A program made the position numbers and the translations under genes. Positions 29,608 to 39,146 of a stretch of DNA of 64,000 nt are shown here, in pieces. Source of the stretch: Mucilaginibacter aurantiaciroseus (GTDB lineage: Bacteria > Bacteroidota > Bacteroidia > Sphingobacteriales > Sphingobacteriaceae); assembly GCF_024055595.1 (NCBI RefSeq), contig NZ_JAMXOF010000002.1, positions 186,001 to 250,000 of the forward strand, read 5' to 3'. The notes below the pieces were generated by a model. That model saw only the letters and a program-made list of their open reading frames with translations. It was not told the origin of the DNA and did not search any database. Within the stretch, counting starts at the first letter, position 1. The number at the start of each line of letters is the position of its first letter.

Positions 29608-30888
29608 ATGAGAAATATCTCATTGATTATTAAACAGTTTTCAAGGTCGGTTTTACTGGTCGCCGGTTTGGTTGTGGTAGGCTTAACAGCCCATGCGCAA
29701 ACAGACGCAGCAAAAGGTGAAGCTATATTTAAGGCAAAATGTACCGCGTGTCACAAAATAGATGTGCGTATGACCGGCCCGGCCTTAGGTCCGCAGTTAA
29801 CAGAAGAAACTGATGACGCTTACCTAACTAAATGGATCCAAAACAACCAGGCATTAATTGCTGCCAAAAACCCCAAGGCCGTTAAAATATATAACGAGTA
29901 CAACCAGGCGGGTATGACAGTATTTGCCGAGTTGACCGATGCAGATGTTGGTAACGTTATTACTTATATCCGTGCTGATTGGAAAAAAATTCAGGACGAT
30001 AAAGCAAAAGCACCTGCAGGCGGCACAGTAGTAGCCGAAGATAAAGGCCCAAGTGCTTTAGTTGTTTGGAGTTTATTAGGGGTTATTGTTATTGCGTTCG
30101 TGGTTATCCTTGTTTTAAACAAAGTAATTGCAACGCTAGAGCGTTTGTTGCTTAACAAAAAAGGGATTTTTGAAGAAGAAGAAGTTGTTGTTGTTGAGGG
30201 AGAGAAAGCACCTGTAGATAAATTAGCTATAGTTAAAAAGCTTCTTAAAAACAAAAAACTTGTTTTCTTTTTAGTGCTTTGTGCTGTTGTTGGCTTAGGT
30301 AGCTTCAGCTGGATCACCATGTGGAATACTAACGTTCACCAGGGATATCAACCGGTACAACCTATCAAATACTCGCACCAGTTACACGCTGGTGCCATGA
30401 AAATAGAGTGTCAATACTGCCACTCAGGCGCATATAAATCCAAACATGCTTCGATACCATCGTTGAACGTTTGTATGAACTGCCACAAAGTTGTTAAGAC
30501 AGAATCACCGGAGATCCGCAAAATTTACGATGCTTTAGGTTACGACCCTAACACCGCAAAATACGATAGTACTAAATCAAAACCAATCCAGTGGGTGCGT
30601 ATACACAACCTGCCAGATCTGGCTTACTTTAACCATTCGCAACACGTTACAGTTGGCGCAATAAAATGCCAAACCTGCCACGGCCAAATTCAGGAAATGA
30701 AGGAAGTATATCAATATTCTCCACTTACCATGAAATGGTGTATCCAGTGTCACAAACGTACCGAGGTTAACGGTAAAGGCAATGCTTACTACGACAGCAT
30801 ACTTGCTGCCCATGATAAAATTAAAAAGGGTGAAAAAGTTACTGCAGCAGTGTTAGGCGGTATTGAGTGTGCTAAGTGCCACTACTAA
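29608..30888 (+). CDS. actA: alternative complex III subunit ActA, hexaheme with fused cytochrome c domain
   Basis: 426 residues. A signal/anchor helix (MRNISLIIKQ..GLTAHAQ) leads to a class I cytochrome c domain with CTACH (45-49) at about 35-125. A membrane segment follows (about 150-175), a cytosolic Glu/Lys-rich stretch, a second membrane helix (about 213-235), then the ActA pentaheme domain with five CxxCH motifs: CQYCH, CMNCH, CQTCH, CIQCH, CAKCH. Six heme c sites in all. ActA relays electrons from the ActB iron-sulfur clusters to the acceptor; the extra domain could serve as a tethered carrier. First gene of the respiratory cluster. Confidence 0.94.
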   Translation: MRNISLIIKQFSRSVLLVAGLVVVGLTAHAQTDAAKGEAIFKAKCTACHKIDVRMTGPALGPQLTEETDDAYLTKWIQNNQALIAAKNPKAVKIYNEYNQAGMTVFAELTDADVGNVITYIRADWKKIQDDKAKAPAGGTVVAEDKGPSALVVWSLLGVIVIAFVVILVLNKVIATLERLLLNKKGIFEEEEVVVVEGEKAPVDKLAIVKKLLKNKKLVFFLVLCAVVGLGSFSWITMWNTNVHQGYQPVQPIKYSHQLHAGAMKIECQYCHSGAYKSKHASIPSLNVCMNCHKVVKTESPEIRKIYDALGYDPNTAKYDSTKSKPIQWVRIHNLPDLAYFNHSQHVTVGAIKCQTCHGQIQEMKEVYQYSPLTMKWCIQCHKRTEVNGKGNAYYDSILAAHDKIKKGEKVTAAVLGGIECAKCHY

Positions 30889-30929
30889 TAATTATTAAGA
30901 ACAGTACATTACAGTTTATATAACTATAA

Positions 30930-33900
30930 ATGGATAGCAATAAAAAATACTGGAAAGGTTTAGAAGAACTGAACAAAACGCCAGAATTTGTTGAGAAAAA
31001 TAAGCACGAATTTGCCGAGCCAATTCCTATCGAGGAGGTTTTAAGCGGAGGCGGCCTTATGGGCAAAACCCCCCGTCGCGACTTTTTAAAGGCATTAGGC
31101 TTTGGTGTTGGTGCGGTTACATTAGCGGCTTGCCAAAAAGTACCGGTACACAAATCGATCCCTTACTTAATTAAACCGGAGGAGATAACCCTGGGTGTGG
31201 CTAACTACTACACATCTACTTATGATGGTAGCGCAATTTTGGTTAAAACCCGCGAAGGCCGCCCTATTAAGGTTGAAGGTAACCCTAAAGATCTTTTATC
31301 AAAAGGTGGTTTAAGTGCGCAGGCACAAGCATCAGTGCTTGAGCTTTACGATACCAGCCGCGTTAAGGACCCTCAATTGAACGGTACCGACAGCAGTTGG
31401 TCTGAGATTGATGCTTTTGTAAAAAGCAAACTTGCAGCGGTTGTAGCAAGTGGCAAAACCATCAGCATCGTTTCATCAACAGTACACAGCCCGTCTACAC
31501 AAGCGGTAATTGCTGAATTTATTGCAAAATATCCTACTGCAAAACACGTACAGTACGACGCAGTTTCTTATACAGGTATTATAAAGGCTAACCAAAACAG
31601 TTTTGGTAAAGCGGTATTGCCCCACTACAATTTTGATAAGGCTGACATCATTGTAAGCTTCGCGGCAGATTTTCTTGGAACATGGATCTCCGGTGAAGAA
31701 TTTACCCGCCAGTACGTATCAAACCGTAATAACAAATCGCTCGAAGAAAAAAAGATGTCACGTCACATCCAATTCGAGAGCGGTATGAGCCTTACCGGTA
31801 CCAATGCAGATGTGCGTATCGCCATCAAACCATCTGAAGAAGGTGTTGCCCTGGTTAACCTGTACAATGCTATATCTGGCACAACGTTACCGGGTTCAAA
31901 AAAATTAACTACAGTAAACGCAGATAAAGCCATCTTATTAGTAGCGGCAGAACTTAAAGCAGCAAAAGGCAAAGCCTTAGTTGTAGCCGGCTCAAACGAT
32001 GTTGCTAAACAAGTTTTGGTAAATGCTATCAACTCTTTATTAGGCAGCTACGGCACCACTATCGATCTGGACAATCCATCTCGTCAGTACGCCGGTAATG
32101 ATGGTGCCATTGTTGATTTCATTACACAAGCTAAAGCAGGTACAGTTGGTGCAGCATTATTCCTTGATGCTAACCCGGCTTATGATTACCATATTGCAAC
32201 AGCAGTTGTTGATGCATTGAAGAATGTAGGCTTAAAAGTTTCATTCTCTGATCATACCGATGAAACCGCGGCACTTTGTAATATTATTGCCCCAAACCAC
32301 AACTATTTAGAGTCGTGGGGTGATGATAGCTCTGTAGAAGGTTACTACACGGTAATGCAGCCAACTATTAACCCGGTTAATAATACCCGCCAGGCCGAGC
32401 ATAGCCTGTTGGTTTGGGCTGATAGCGCAACTAAAGATTACTACGCATTTGTAAGAAATAATTGGAACACCAGTTTATTAGCCAAAGGCGGTTTATCTGG
32501 CCAGGCTGGTTGGGAAACCTTATTACAAACCGGTTTTGTATTGGTAGCACCTGTTGCTGCCGGTTCATACACCTTTAACTATGACCTTAACGCGGTTGCA
32601 CAAACCATATTAGGCCAAAGTGCTAAACTTGCCGAAGGTGGTAAAGTGGAGCTGCAGGTTTACCAGAATACAGCAATGCGCGATGGTAAAAAAGCAAACA
32701 ACCCATGGTTGCAAGAGTTACCTGACCCGGTTTCTAAAGTTACCTGGGACAACTTTGTAGCGATGTCTCCATCTGATATTAAAAAGATGGGCCTTGATGA
32801 ATTTGAGGTTGTTGAGATTAGCGCGAATGGTTACACGGTAACATTACCGGTATTATCACAACCGGGCCAGGCGCCGGGCACAGTATCTGTAGCTGTTGGT
32901 TACGGCCGTACTGCAGCAGGCCTTGTTGGTAACAATGTGGGTAAAAACGCATATCCATTCCTTAGTTTCCTAAACGGTACGTTCCAAACAAACGCATCGG
33001 CAACAGTAAAAGCTACAGGCGATATATTCCCGCTTTCGCAAACACAAACGCATCACTCTTTTGAGGGCCGTAACATTATCCGCGAAGCAACCTTTACCGA
33101 ATACAAGAAAGATGCACGCGCAGGCAGCGGTAAAGAAGGTGAAGAAGAAAAGATGTTTGACCTTTGGGAGAACACTAACGAAGACACCATCCACGCTCGC
33201 CCTGTTTATGACTGGGTTATGGCTATTGACTTAAATGCATGTACAGGTTGTGGCGCTTGCGTTGTAGCATGTAGTGCAGAAAACAACATACCTGTTGTTG
33301 GTAAAGACGAAGTTGGCCGCCGCCGCGAGATGCACTGGATCCGTATTGACCGTTACTACAGCTTTGAACAAAATGGCGAGGCTAAGGTTGATAGCCGTTC
33401 TGGTAAAGTAACGCAAGAGAAAGAAATTGAGAAACTGGCCGACTTTAGCAACGTAACCGTTGTTCACCAGCCAATGCTTTGCCAGCACTGTGACCACGCA
33501 CCTTGTGAAACTGTTTGCCCGGTATTAGCTACCACGCACTCAAGCGAAGGTATAAACATGATGGCTTACAACCGTTGTGTTGGTACACGTTACTGTGCAA
33601 ATAACTGCCCGTATAAGGTGCGCCGCTTTAACTGGTTCAACTATTGGAACGATTCTCGTTTTGATAATTACTTAAATAACGTGCATACACAATTAGTACT
33701 TAACCCCGATGTTACTACACGTTTCCGTGGGGTTATGGAAAAATGCTCGATGTGTGTGCAACGTATACAAGCAGGTAAATTACAGGCTAAAATAGAAAAA
33801 CGCCCGCTAAGGGATGGCGAAGTTAAAGTTGCTTGTCAGCAAACTTGTTCTGCAAACGCTATCGTGTTTGGTAACAGGAACGACCCTAACTCTGAAGTTT

Positions 33901-34013
33901 CAAAAGCTTTGAAGAGCGAGCGTACTTACTATGTACTTGAAGAACTTAACGTAAAACCGGGTATTGGATACCAGGTGAAAGTTAGGAACACCGGAACTGA
34001 ATCATTGGCTTAA
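30930..34013 (+). CDS. actB: alternative complex III subunit ActB (molybdopterin-like plus iron-sulfur domain)
   Basis: 1027 residues, the ActB1-ActB2 fusion form. RRDFLKALGFGVG (Arg49, Arg50) is a Tat motif, and the Cys in LAACQK suggests lipidation. Residues about 60-720 form a molybdopterin-oxidoreductase-like domain that in this family carries no Mo cofactor. Residues about 755-1020 are the ferredoxin-like part, with CTGCGACVVACSAEN (Cys771 onwards), CQHCDHAPCETVCP, CANNCPY, CSMCVQR and CQQTCSANAI coordinating one 3Fe-4S and three 4Fe-4S clusters. It links quinol oxidation in ActC to the ActA hemes, on the periplasmic side. Confidence 0.96.
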   Translation: MDSNKKYWKGLEELNKTPEFVEKNKHEFAEPIPIEEVLSGGGLMGKTPRRDFLKALGFGVGAVTLAACQKVPVHKSIPYLIKPEEITLGVANYYTSTYDGSAILVKTREGRPIKVEGNPKDLLSKGGLSAQAQASVLELYDTSRVKDPQLNGTDSSWSEIDAFVKSKLAAVVASGKTISIVSSTVHSPSTQAVIAEFIAKYPTAKHVQYDAVSYTGIIKANQNSFGKAVLPHYNFDKADIIVSFAADFLGTWISGEEFTRQYVSNRNNKSLEEKKMSRHIQFESGMSLTGTNADVRIAIKPSEEGVALVNLYNAISGTTLPGSKKLTTVNADKAILLVAAELKAAKGKALVVAGSNDVAKQVLVNAINSLLGSYGTTIDLDNPSRQYAGNDGAIVDFITQAKAGTVGAALFLDANPAYDYHIATAVVDALKNVGLKVSFSDHTDETAALCNIIAPNHNYLESWGDDSSVEGYYTVMQPTINPVNNTRQAEHSLLVWADSATKDYYAFVRNNWNTSLLAKGGLSGQAGWETLLQTGFVLVAPVAAGSYTFNYDLNAVAQTILGQSAKLAEGGKVELQVYQNTAMRDGKKANNPWLQELPDPVSKVTWDNFVAMSPSDIKKMGLDEFEVVEISANGYTVTLPVLSQPGQAPGTVSVAVGYGRTAAGLVGNNVGKNAYPFLSFLNGTFQTNASATVKATGDIFPLSQTQTHHSFEGRNIIREATFTEYKKDARAGSGKEGEEEKMFDLWENTNEDTIHARPVYDWVMAIDLNACTGCGACVVACSAENNIPVVGKDEVGRRREMHWIRIDRYYSFEQNGEAKVDSRSGKVTQEKEIEKLADFSNVTVVHQPMLCQHCDHAPCETVCPVLATTHSSEGINMMAYNRCVGTRYCANNCPYKVRRFNWFNYWNDSRFDNYLNNVHTQLVLNPDVTTRFRGVMEKCSMCVQRIQAGKLQAKIEKRPLRDGEVKVACQQTCSANAIVFGNRNDPNSEVSKALKSERTYYVLEELNVKPGIGYQVKVRNTGTESLA

Positions 34014-34039
34014 TTTTACATCGAGATATATAACAACAT

Positions 34040-35512
34040 ATGGCTCATCAACATGAATCAATAATCAGGGAACCGTTAATGACGGGCAAAGACATGACCT
34101 TTGCCAAGATCACTAACGATATATTGTTACCTGTAGAGAATAAACCTAACAAAGCGTGGTGGATCGGTTTTACCGTATCATCATTAGGCTCATTGTTATG
34201 GGTAGTGTCTATCAGCTACACCTTTTGGTTTGGCTTAGGCGCGTGGGGGCTTAACAAAACTGTAGGATGGGCTTGGGATATTACCGGTTTCGTATGGTGG
34301 GTAGGTATTGGTCACGCGGGTACACTGATCTCGGCGGTACTATTGATCTTCCGTCAAAACTGGCGTAACTCCATTAACCGGTCTGCCGAGGCGATGACCA
34401 TTTTCGCGGTAATTTGTGCAGCTACATATATTGTAGCACACATGGGCCGCCCATGGTTAGCATACTACACTTTACCGCTTCCAAACCAGTACGGTTCACT
34501 TTGGGTAAACTGGAACTCGGCTTTGATGATGGACGTGTTCGCGATTTCAACTTACTTCTCGGTTTCATTATTGTTCTGGTACACAGGTTTATTGCCTGAC
34601 ATCGCTTCGATCCGTGACCGTGCAACAGGCTTACGCAAACGTATCTATTCAATACTATCATTCGGCTGGACAGGTTCATTAAAAACCTGGCAGCGTTTCG
34701 AAACCGTATCTTTGATACTTGCAGGTATATCTACACCACTGGTACTATCGGTACACACCATTGTATCGTTTGACTTTGCTACGTCGTTAGAGCCGGGATG
34801 GCACACCACCATCTTCCCTCCATACTTTGTTGCGGGTGCTATCTTCTCTGGTTTCGCGATGGTGCAAACACTATTGCTGGTTACCCGTAAGGTGTTAGGT
34901 TTAGAAAACTACATTACCATGTTCCACATCGAATCGATGAATAAGATCATCTTATTAACAGGTTCTATCGTGGGGGTAGCTTATATAACCGAGTTTTTCA
35001 TCGCGTGGTACTCTGGTGTAGAGTATGAGCAATACGCTTTCATCAACAGGGCAACCGGCCCGTACTGGTGGGCTTATTGGAGCATGATGAGCTGTAACGT
35101 AATTTCGCCACAGCTATTTTGGTCAAAATACTTGCGTACCAATATTAAATTCTCATGGTTCCTGTCAATCATCGTTAATATAGGTATGTGGTTCGAGCGT
35201 TTCGTAATTATTGTAACCTCGCTACACCGCGATTATATTCCATCAAGCTGGGCAATGTTCTATCCAACCTGGGTTGATGTGAGCGTGTTCATCGGTTCTA
35301 TCGGTTTGTTCTTTACCATGTTTCTGTTATTTGTGCGGGTACTACCATCAGTAGCTATTGCCGAGGTTAAATTGTTGCTCAAAACATCAAGTGAGCAGGC
35401 TAAGAAGAAACTTATTGAAGAAGGCCATCTTGAGCCAGCCGAAGTTCAGTATTACAAGGAATCGTTAACAAAATTTGACAGTGTTGATTCGGCTGATTAC
35501 GAAAAAGTATAA
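34040..35512 (+). CDS. actC: alternative complex III subunit ActC (NrfD-like quinol-binding protein)
   Basis: 490 residues, polytopic NrfD/PsrC family. About ten transmembrane helices, with a cytosolic N-terminus (EPLMTGKDMTFAKITNDI) and a long soluble C-terminal tail. It is the principal menaquinol-oxidising subunit in known ACIII structures. Family patterns include WVGIGHAGTLISAVLLIF, with the conserved His, and WALAYYTL-like HMGRPWLAYYTLP. Starts 26 bases after actB. Confidence 0.96.
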   Translation: MAHQHESIIREPLMTGKDMTFAKITNDILLPVENKPNKAWWIGFTVSSLGSLLWVVSISYTFWFGLGAWGLNKTVGWAWDITGFVWWVGIGHAGTLISAVLLIFRQNWRNSINRSAEAMTIFAVICAATYIVAHMGRPWLAYYTLPLPNQYGSLWVNWNSALMMDVFAISTYFSVSLLFWYTGLLPDIASIRDRATGLRKRIYSILSFGWTGSLKTWQRFETVSLILAGISTPLVLSVHTIVSFDFATSLEPGWHTTIFPPYFVAGAIFSGFAMVQTLLLVTRKVLGLENYITMFHIESMNKIILLTGSIVGVAYITEFFIAWYSGVEYEQYAFINRATGPYWWAYWSMMSCNVISPQLFWSKYLRTNIKFSWFLSIIVNIGMWFERFVIIVTSLHRDYIPSSWAMFYPTWVDVSVFIGSIGLFFTMFLLFVRVLPSVAIAEVKLLLKTSSEQAKKKLIEEGHLEPAEVQYYKESLTKFDSVDSADYEKV

Positions 35513-35514
35513 AA

Positions 35515-36051
35515 ATGAGCAAGACTAAAATGATATTAGGCCTTTTTGATGACCCGGATGATATGATGCAGGGCATTGATAACCTACAGAAAAACAGCAT
35601 CCCTATCTACGACATTTATACACCAATGCCAATACACGGTATTGAGGATAAAATGGGCATTAAAGACTCGAGATTAGGTTACGTGGCATTTTGTTTTGGC
35701 TGCCTTGGTGCTACAGTAATATTTAGCATGATATATTATATGCTTGTGCAAGATTGGCCAATGAATATAGGTGGTAAACCAAGTTTTGCAATACCAAACT
35801 TTGTACCGTTCACATTCGAGTGGACTATCCTTTTCACCGCGTTTGGTATGACGTTCACGTTCTTCGCAGCAACCAACCTTTTCCCTGGCCGTGCGCCACG
35901 TGTAATGGACCTGCGTGCAACCGACGACCGTTTTATAATAGCTATTGATGCTAAAGGAAACGTGCCGCACGAGGATATTACCAATTTATTAAAACAAGCA
36001 GGAGCAGTAGAAGTAAAGCATAACGAAAGAAAATATGTTAGCTATGAATAA
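35515..36051 (+). CDS. actD: alternative complex III subunit ActD (DUF3341)
   Basis: 178 residues, DUF3341. An N-terminal cytosolic domain (MILGLFDDPDDMMQGIDNL onwards) is followed by two transmembrane helices (about 56-80 and 100-122) and a cytosolic C-terminus. It stabilises the ACIII membrane part; no cofactors. Three bases separate it from actC, and its 3' end overlaps actE. Confidence 0.94.
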   Translation: MSKTKMILGLFDDPDDMMQGIDNLQKNSIPIYDIYTPMPIHGIEDKMGIKDSRLGYVAFCFGCLGATVIFSMIYYMLVQDWPMNIGGKPSFAIPNFVPFTFEWTILFTAFGMTFTFFAATNLFPGRAPRVMDLRATDDRFIIAIDAKGNVPHEDITNLLKQAGAVEVKHNERKYVSYE

Positions 36052-36619
36052 ACTTAGAATATTGGGCACAACGGCTATCGTTATTGCTGCATCGATCGTT
36101 ATTACATCGTGCAAGGATAAGCGTAGTACCGGTTGGGAATACGCTCCCAATATGTACGAACATACAGCATTTGACCCGGACCAGGCCAATCCAAACTTTA
36201 AGGATGGTAAAACAGCGCAATTACCGCCCGCAGGTACAATACCCTTAGGCTTTAAACGCTTTGATTACTCAAACACCCGTGAGGGCTATGATAAAGCAAG
36301 CCTTGAGGTTACCAACCTTATTGCTAACGCCCCGCAGCATTTTGCAGAGGGTAAAAAGCTTTTTACAACCTTTTGCTCGCCATGCCATGGTTTAACCGGG
36401 CAGGGTGATGGTTTAGTTGTGCAGCACGGTTACCCGGCGCCGCCATCTTACTCAAAAGGCCAGTCATCGCGTGGTGGTGCAATGAAAGACCTTACAGACG
36501 GAAAAATATATCATACTATAACTTATGGTGTAAATGCGATGGGTTCTTACGCATCACAGATAGCACCAGAAGAGCGCTGGAAGATAGTTATGTATGTACA
36601 CCATTTACAAACTTTATAA
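36044..36619 (+). CDS. actE: alternative complex III subunit ActE, monoheme lipoprotein cytochrome c
   Basis: 191 residues from ATG 36044 (an in-frame ATG at 36035 is three codons upstream). The lipobox VITSC makes Cys24 of MNKLRILG.. the lipid anchor. The class I cytochrome c domain has a single CSPCH and a possible axial Met in GVNAMGSYA. It overlaps the end of actD by 8 bases. In ACIII structures ActE sits near ActA as an exit heme. Confidence 0.94.
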   Translation: MNKLRILGTTAIVIAASIVITSCKDKRSTGWEYAPNMYEHTAFDPDQANPNFKDGKTAQLPPAGTIPLGFKRFDYSNTREGYDKASLEVTNLIANAPQHFAEGKKLFTTFCSPCHGLTGQGDGLVVQHGYPAPPSYSKGQSSRGGAMKDLTDGKIYHTITYGVNAMGSYASQIAPEERWKIVMYVHHLQTL

Positions 36620-36631
36620 GATTAATTTTTA

Positions 36632-37888
36632 ATGAAGACTCATAATAGTATAGAAGAACGTTTTCAATTCACAGGCACAAGCAAAACATTGAGTTTGGTT
36701 GGTATTGTAATTGGTATCATAGCAATTGCATTTGGCTTCATATTGGGTGGTGAACACGTACAACACACTTATAGCAACTTGTTGCTAATGTCTTACTACT
36801 TTGTTTGTGTTTGTACAGCAGGTGTGTTCTTTTGCGCTTACCAGTACGCGGCACAAGCCGGTTGGTCGGCATCCCTGATCAGGATCCCTCAGGCATTTGC
36901 CAAGGTGTTGCCTTTAGCAAGCATTATCTTAATAGCCGTAATTACTTTTGGCTTATTTAGCGAGCATGAAGTTATTGAACACGGTAAAAAAGAAATGGTA
37001 CCATACCTGTATGCTCACTGGGCTACACATGGCTTAACCACTCTTGGCAGCGAAAACTACGATGCTATCATCGCGGGTAAAGCACCATTTTTAACAATCA
37101 AATTTTTCTACGGAATGCTTATTGTATTGTTAGGTGCCTACAGCTACTTTGGCTGGGCTTTAACAAAAACTTCGGTTGATGAAGATACGGAAGGCGGCAT
37201 GCGTAACTACGATAAAAGTTTTAAACTGGCATGTATATTCCTGGTGGTTTTTGGTTTTACGTTCCCAATTTTCGCGTTCGGTGTTATCATGTCATTAGAG
37301 GCACACTGGTTTTCTACCATGTTTGGCTGGTACAACTTGGCGGCAATGCACGTAAGCGGTTTAGCTATCATGGCGTTGATCATGATTCACCTGCAAAAGA
37401 AAGGTTATATGGAGTGGTTACATGTAGATCATATGCACAGTATAGGTAAACTGATCTTCGGTTTCTCTATCTTTTGGACTTACGTATGGTTTGCACAGTT
37501 CTTCCTTACCTGGTATGCTAATATACCCGAGGAGTCTGTTTACTTCTACAAAAGATGGGAGCCCGAGTACAAATTCTGGTTCTGGTTTAATATCGTAATG
37601 AACTTTTTAGCGCCGTTGTTACTGTTGATGTCTCGTGATGCTAAACGTGTAAGAAGCCGTATGATGTGGACCTGTCTGCTATTAGTAGCCGGCCATTGGT
37701 TAGACTACTACATTATGATTATGCCGGGTACCGTTGAAAAACCAGGTTTTGGTGTTGAGGAAATAGGTATATTTTTGGGTTTTGTTGGTTTATTTACTTT
37801 CTCGGTATTAACCGCGCTAAGTAGGTTTACATCGCTTATCCCTAAAAAACATCCGTTCCTGCAAGAGAGCCTGCATCATCACATATAA
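36632..37888 (+). CDS. actF: alternative complex III subunit ActF (second polytopic quinol-type subunit)
   Basis: 418 residues, ten or so membrane helices, NrfD-related but lacking the N-terminal quinol-site features of ActC. Family patterns include HWATHGL and the LEAHWFSTMFGWYNLA segment. It completes the actABCDEF order. Thirteen bases after actE. Confidence 0.93.
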   Translation: MKTHNSIEERFQFTGTSKTLSLVGIVIGIIAIAFGFILGGEHVQHTYSNLLLMSYYFVCVCTAGVFFCAYQYAAQAGWSASLIRIPQAFAKVLPLASIILIAVITFGLFSEHEVIEHGKKEMVPYLYAHWATHGLTTLGSENYDAIIAGKAPFLTIKFFYGMLIVLLGAYSYFGWALTKTSVDEDTEGGMRNYDKSFKLACIFLVVFGFTFPIFAFGVIMSLEAHWFSTMFGWYNLAAMHVSGLAIMALIMIHLQKKGYMEWLHVDHMHSIGKLIFGFSIFWTYVWFAQFFLTWYANIPEESVYFYKRWEPEYKFWFWFNIVMNFLAPLLLLMSRDAKRVRSRMMWTCLLLVAGHWLDYYIMIMPGTVEKPGFGVEEIGIFLGFVGLFTFSVLTALSRFTSLIPKKHPFLQESLHHHI

Positions 37889-37936
37889 TAATTGTTAAAT
37901 TTGTAACCGGATACAGCAATTCAAAAAACCAATAAA

Positions 37937-39127
37937 ATGGGATTCAAAAATTTATTCAATTCTAAAAAAATACCTTCTCTTTTAGCTGTGTTTATGCTTT
38001 TGGGCACGAACGTGCTTTTTGCGCAGGGTACAGGGGCAGCCGGTGCTACTGCAACAGATGCAGTTAAAGACAACGGCTTGGCAACTGCAGGTTATTATAT
38101 CCTGCTTTTCCTTATCGTTTGTTTTATTATCGGTATAGTTGGTAAGATTCTTCGCGTTTTCGATCTAACGCAACAGATACAAAGCAAAAACCCCATCAAC
38201 TGGGATAATGTAATGGGTGTGTGCTGTCTTATATTCCTTATTGCAGGGGCATACGGGGCTTACTGGGAATTTACCGTACAGGGTGCCATGATATTGCCTG
38301 ATGCAGCTTCAGAGCATGGTGTGAAATGGGATGAAATGTTCTGGACTACAACTACGTTAACAATGATCGTATTTGTAGTTACACAAGTCTTACTGTTCAC
38401 CTTCCTGTTCAAGTATCGTCACAATGCAAACCGCCGTGGCCATTTCCTGCCACATAACAACACTATCGAGAAAGTTTGGACAATAGCACCAGCTATCGTT
38501 TTAACTATCCTTGTAATTTTCGGCTTCTTCACCTGGCAGCAAATCACCGATAACGTTGATGCAAAAGGCGAGCCTGCTTCTATCAATGTTGATATTACCG
38601 GCCACCAGTTTGCATGGGAGTTACGTTATCCTGGTAAAGATGCCCGCTTAGGTAAAACCGACTACAAACTGGTTAGTGGTACAAACAAATTAGGTATCAA
38701 CTTTAAAGATAAAGATAGCTATGATGATCTTCAGGCTGATACCATGTACTTACCGGTGCGTAAATCCGTCAGGTTAAATATCCACGCGCAGGATGTTATC
38801 CACAGCGTTTATATGCCTCACTTCCGTGTACAACTGAACGCGGTACCGGGTTTACCAACTTTCTTTAAATTTAAACCAACCATTACTACTGCAGAGATGC
38901 GTATCAAACTGGATAAGCCAAATTTTGAATACGAGATACTTTGCAACAAGGTATGTGGTGGAGCCCATTACAACATGAAAAAAGTTGTACGTGTGGTTAC
39001 CGAGGCTGAATACCAAGCATGGTTAAGCCAACAGAAACCATATCTGACAGACGCGATTAAGAAAGACCTTAAATTTGCTGCAGAGAAAAAAGAAGTACAA
39101 TCAAACAGGTTAGCGTTAAACAATTAA
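37937..39127 (+). CDS. coxB: cytochrome c oxidase subunit II (CuA)
   Basis: 396 residues. A signal peptide (ending VLFAQG) precedes one extra membrane segment (about 45-70), then two helices typical of subunit II (about 95-115 and 165-185) and a cupredoxin domain. The CuA site is complete: a His in DVIHSVYMPHF (about 289), then Cys336, Cys340, His344 and Met347 within CNKVCGGAHYNM. Glu in EILCN contributes its backbone. Accepts electrons from cytochrome c or directly from ACIII. No fused cytochrome c domain, so this is not a caa3-type subunit II. Confidence 0.96.
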   Translation: MGFKNLFNSKKIPSLLAVFMLLGTNVLFAQGTGAAGATATDAVKDNGLATAGYYILLFLIVCFIIGIVGKILRVFDLTQQIQSKNPINWDNVMGVCCLIFLIAGAYGAYWEFTVQGAMILPDAASEHGVKWDEMFWTTTTLTMIVFVVTQVLLFTFLFKYRHNANRRGHFLPHNNTIEKVWTIAPAIVLTILVIFGFFTWQQITDNVDAKGEPASINVDITGHQFAWELRYPGKDARLGKTDYKLVSGTNKLGINFKDKDSYDDLQADTMYLPVRKSVRLNIHAQDVIHSVYMPHFRVQLNAVPGLPTFFKFKPTITTAEMRIKLDKPNFEYEILCNKVCGGAHYNMKKVVRVVTEAEYQAWLSQQKPYLTDAIKKDLKFAAEKKEVQSNRLALNN

Positions 39128-39146
39128 TTCAAAAAGATTAGCGAGT

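Noticed and set aside
29991..30320. Antisense frame within actA
   Set aside because: Low-complexity Ser/Thr/Lys translation, shadow of the coding strand.
30930..34013. ActB as a true molybdoenzyme
   Set aside because: The iron-sulfur part and gene order identify ActB; the family lacks the Mo cofactor.
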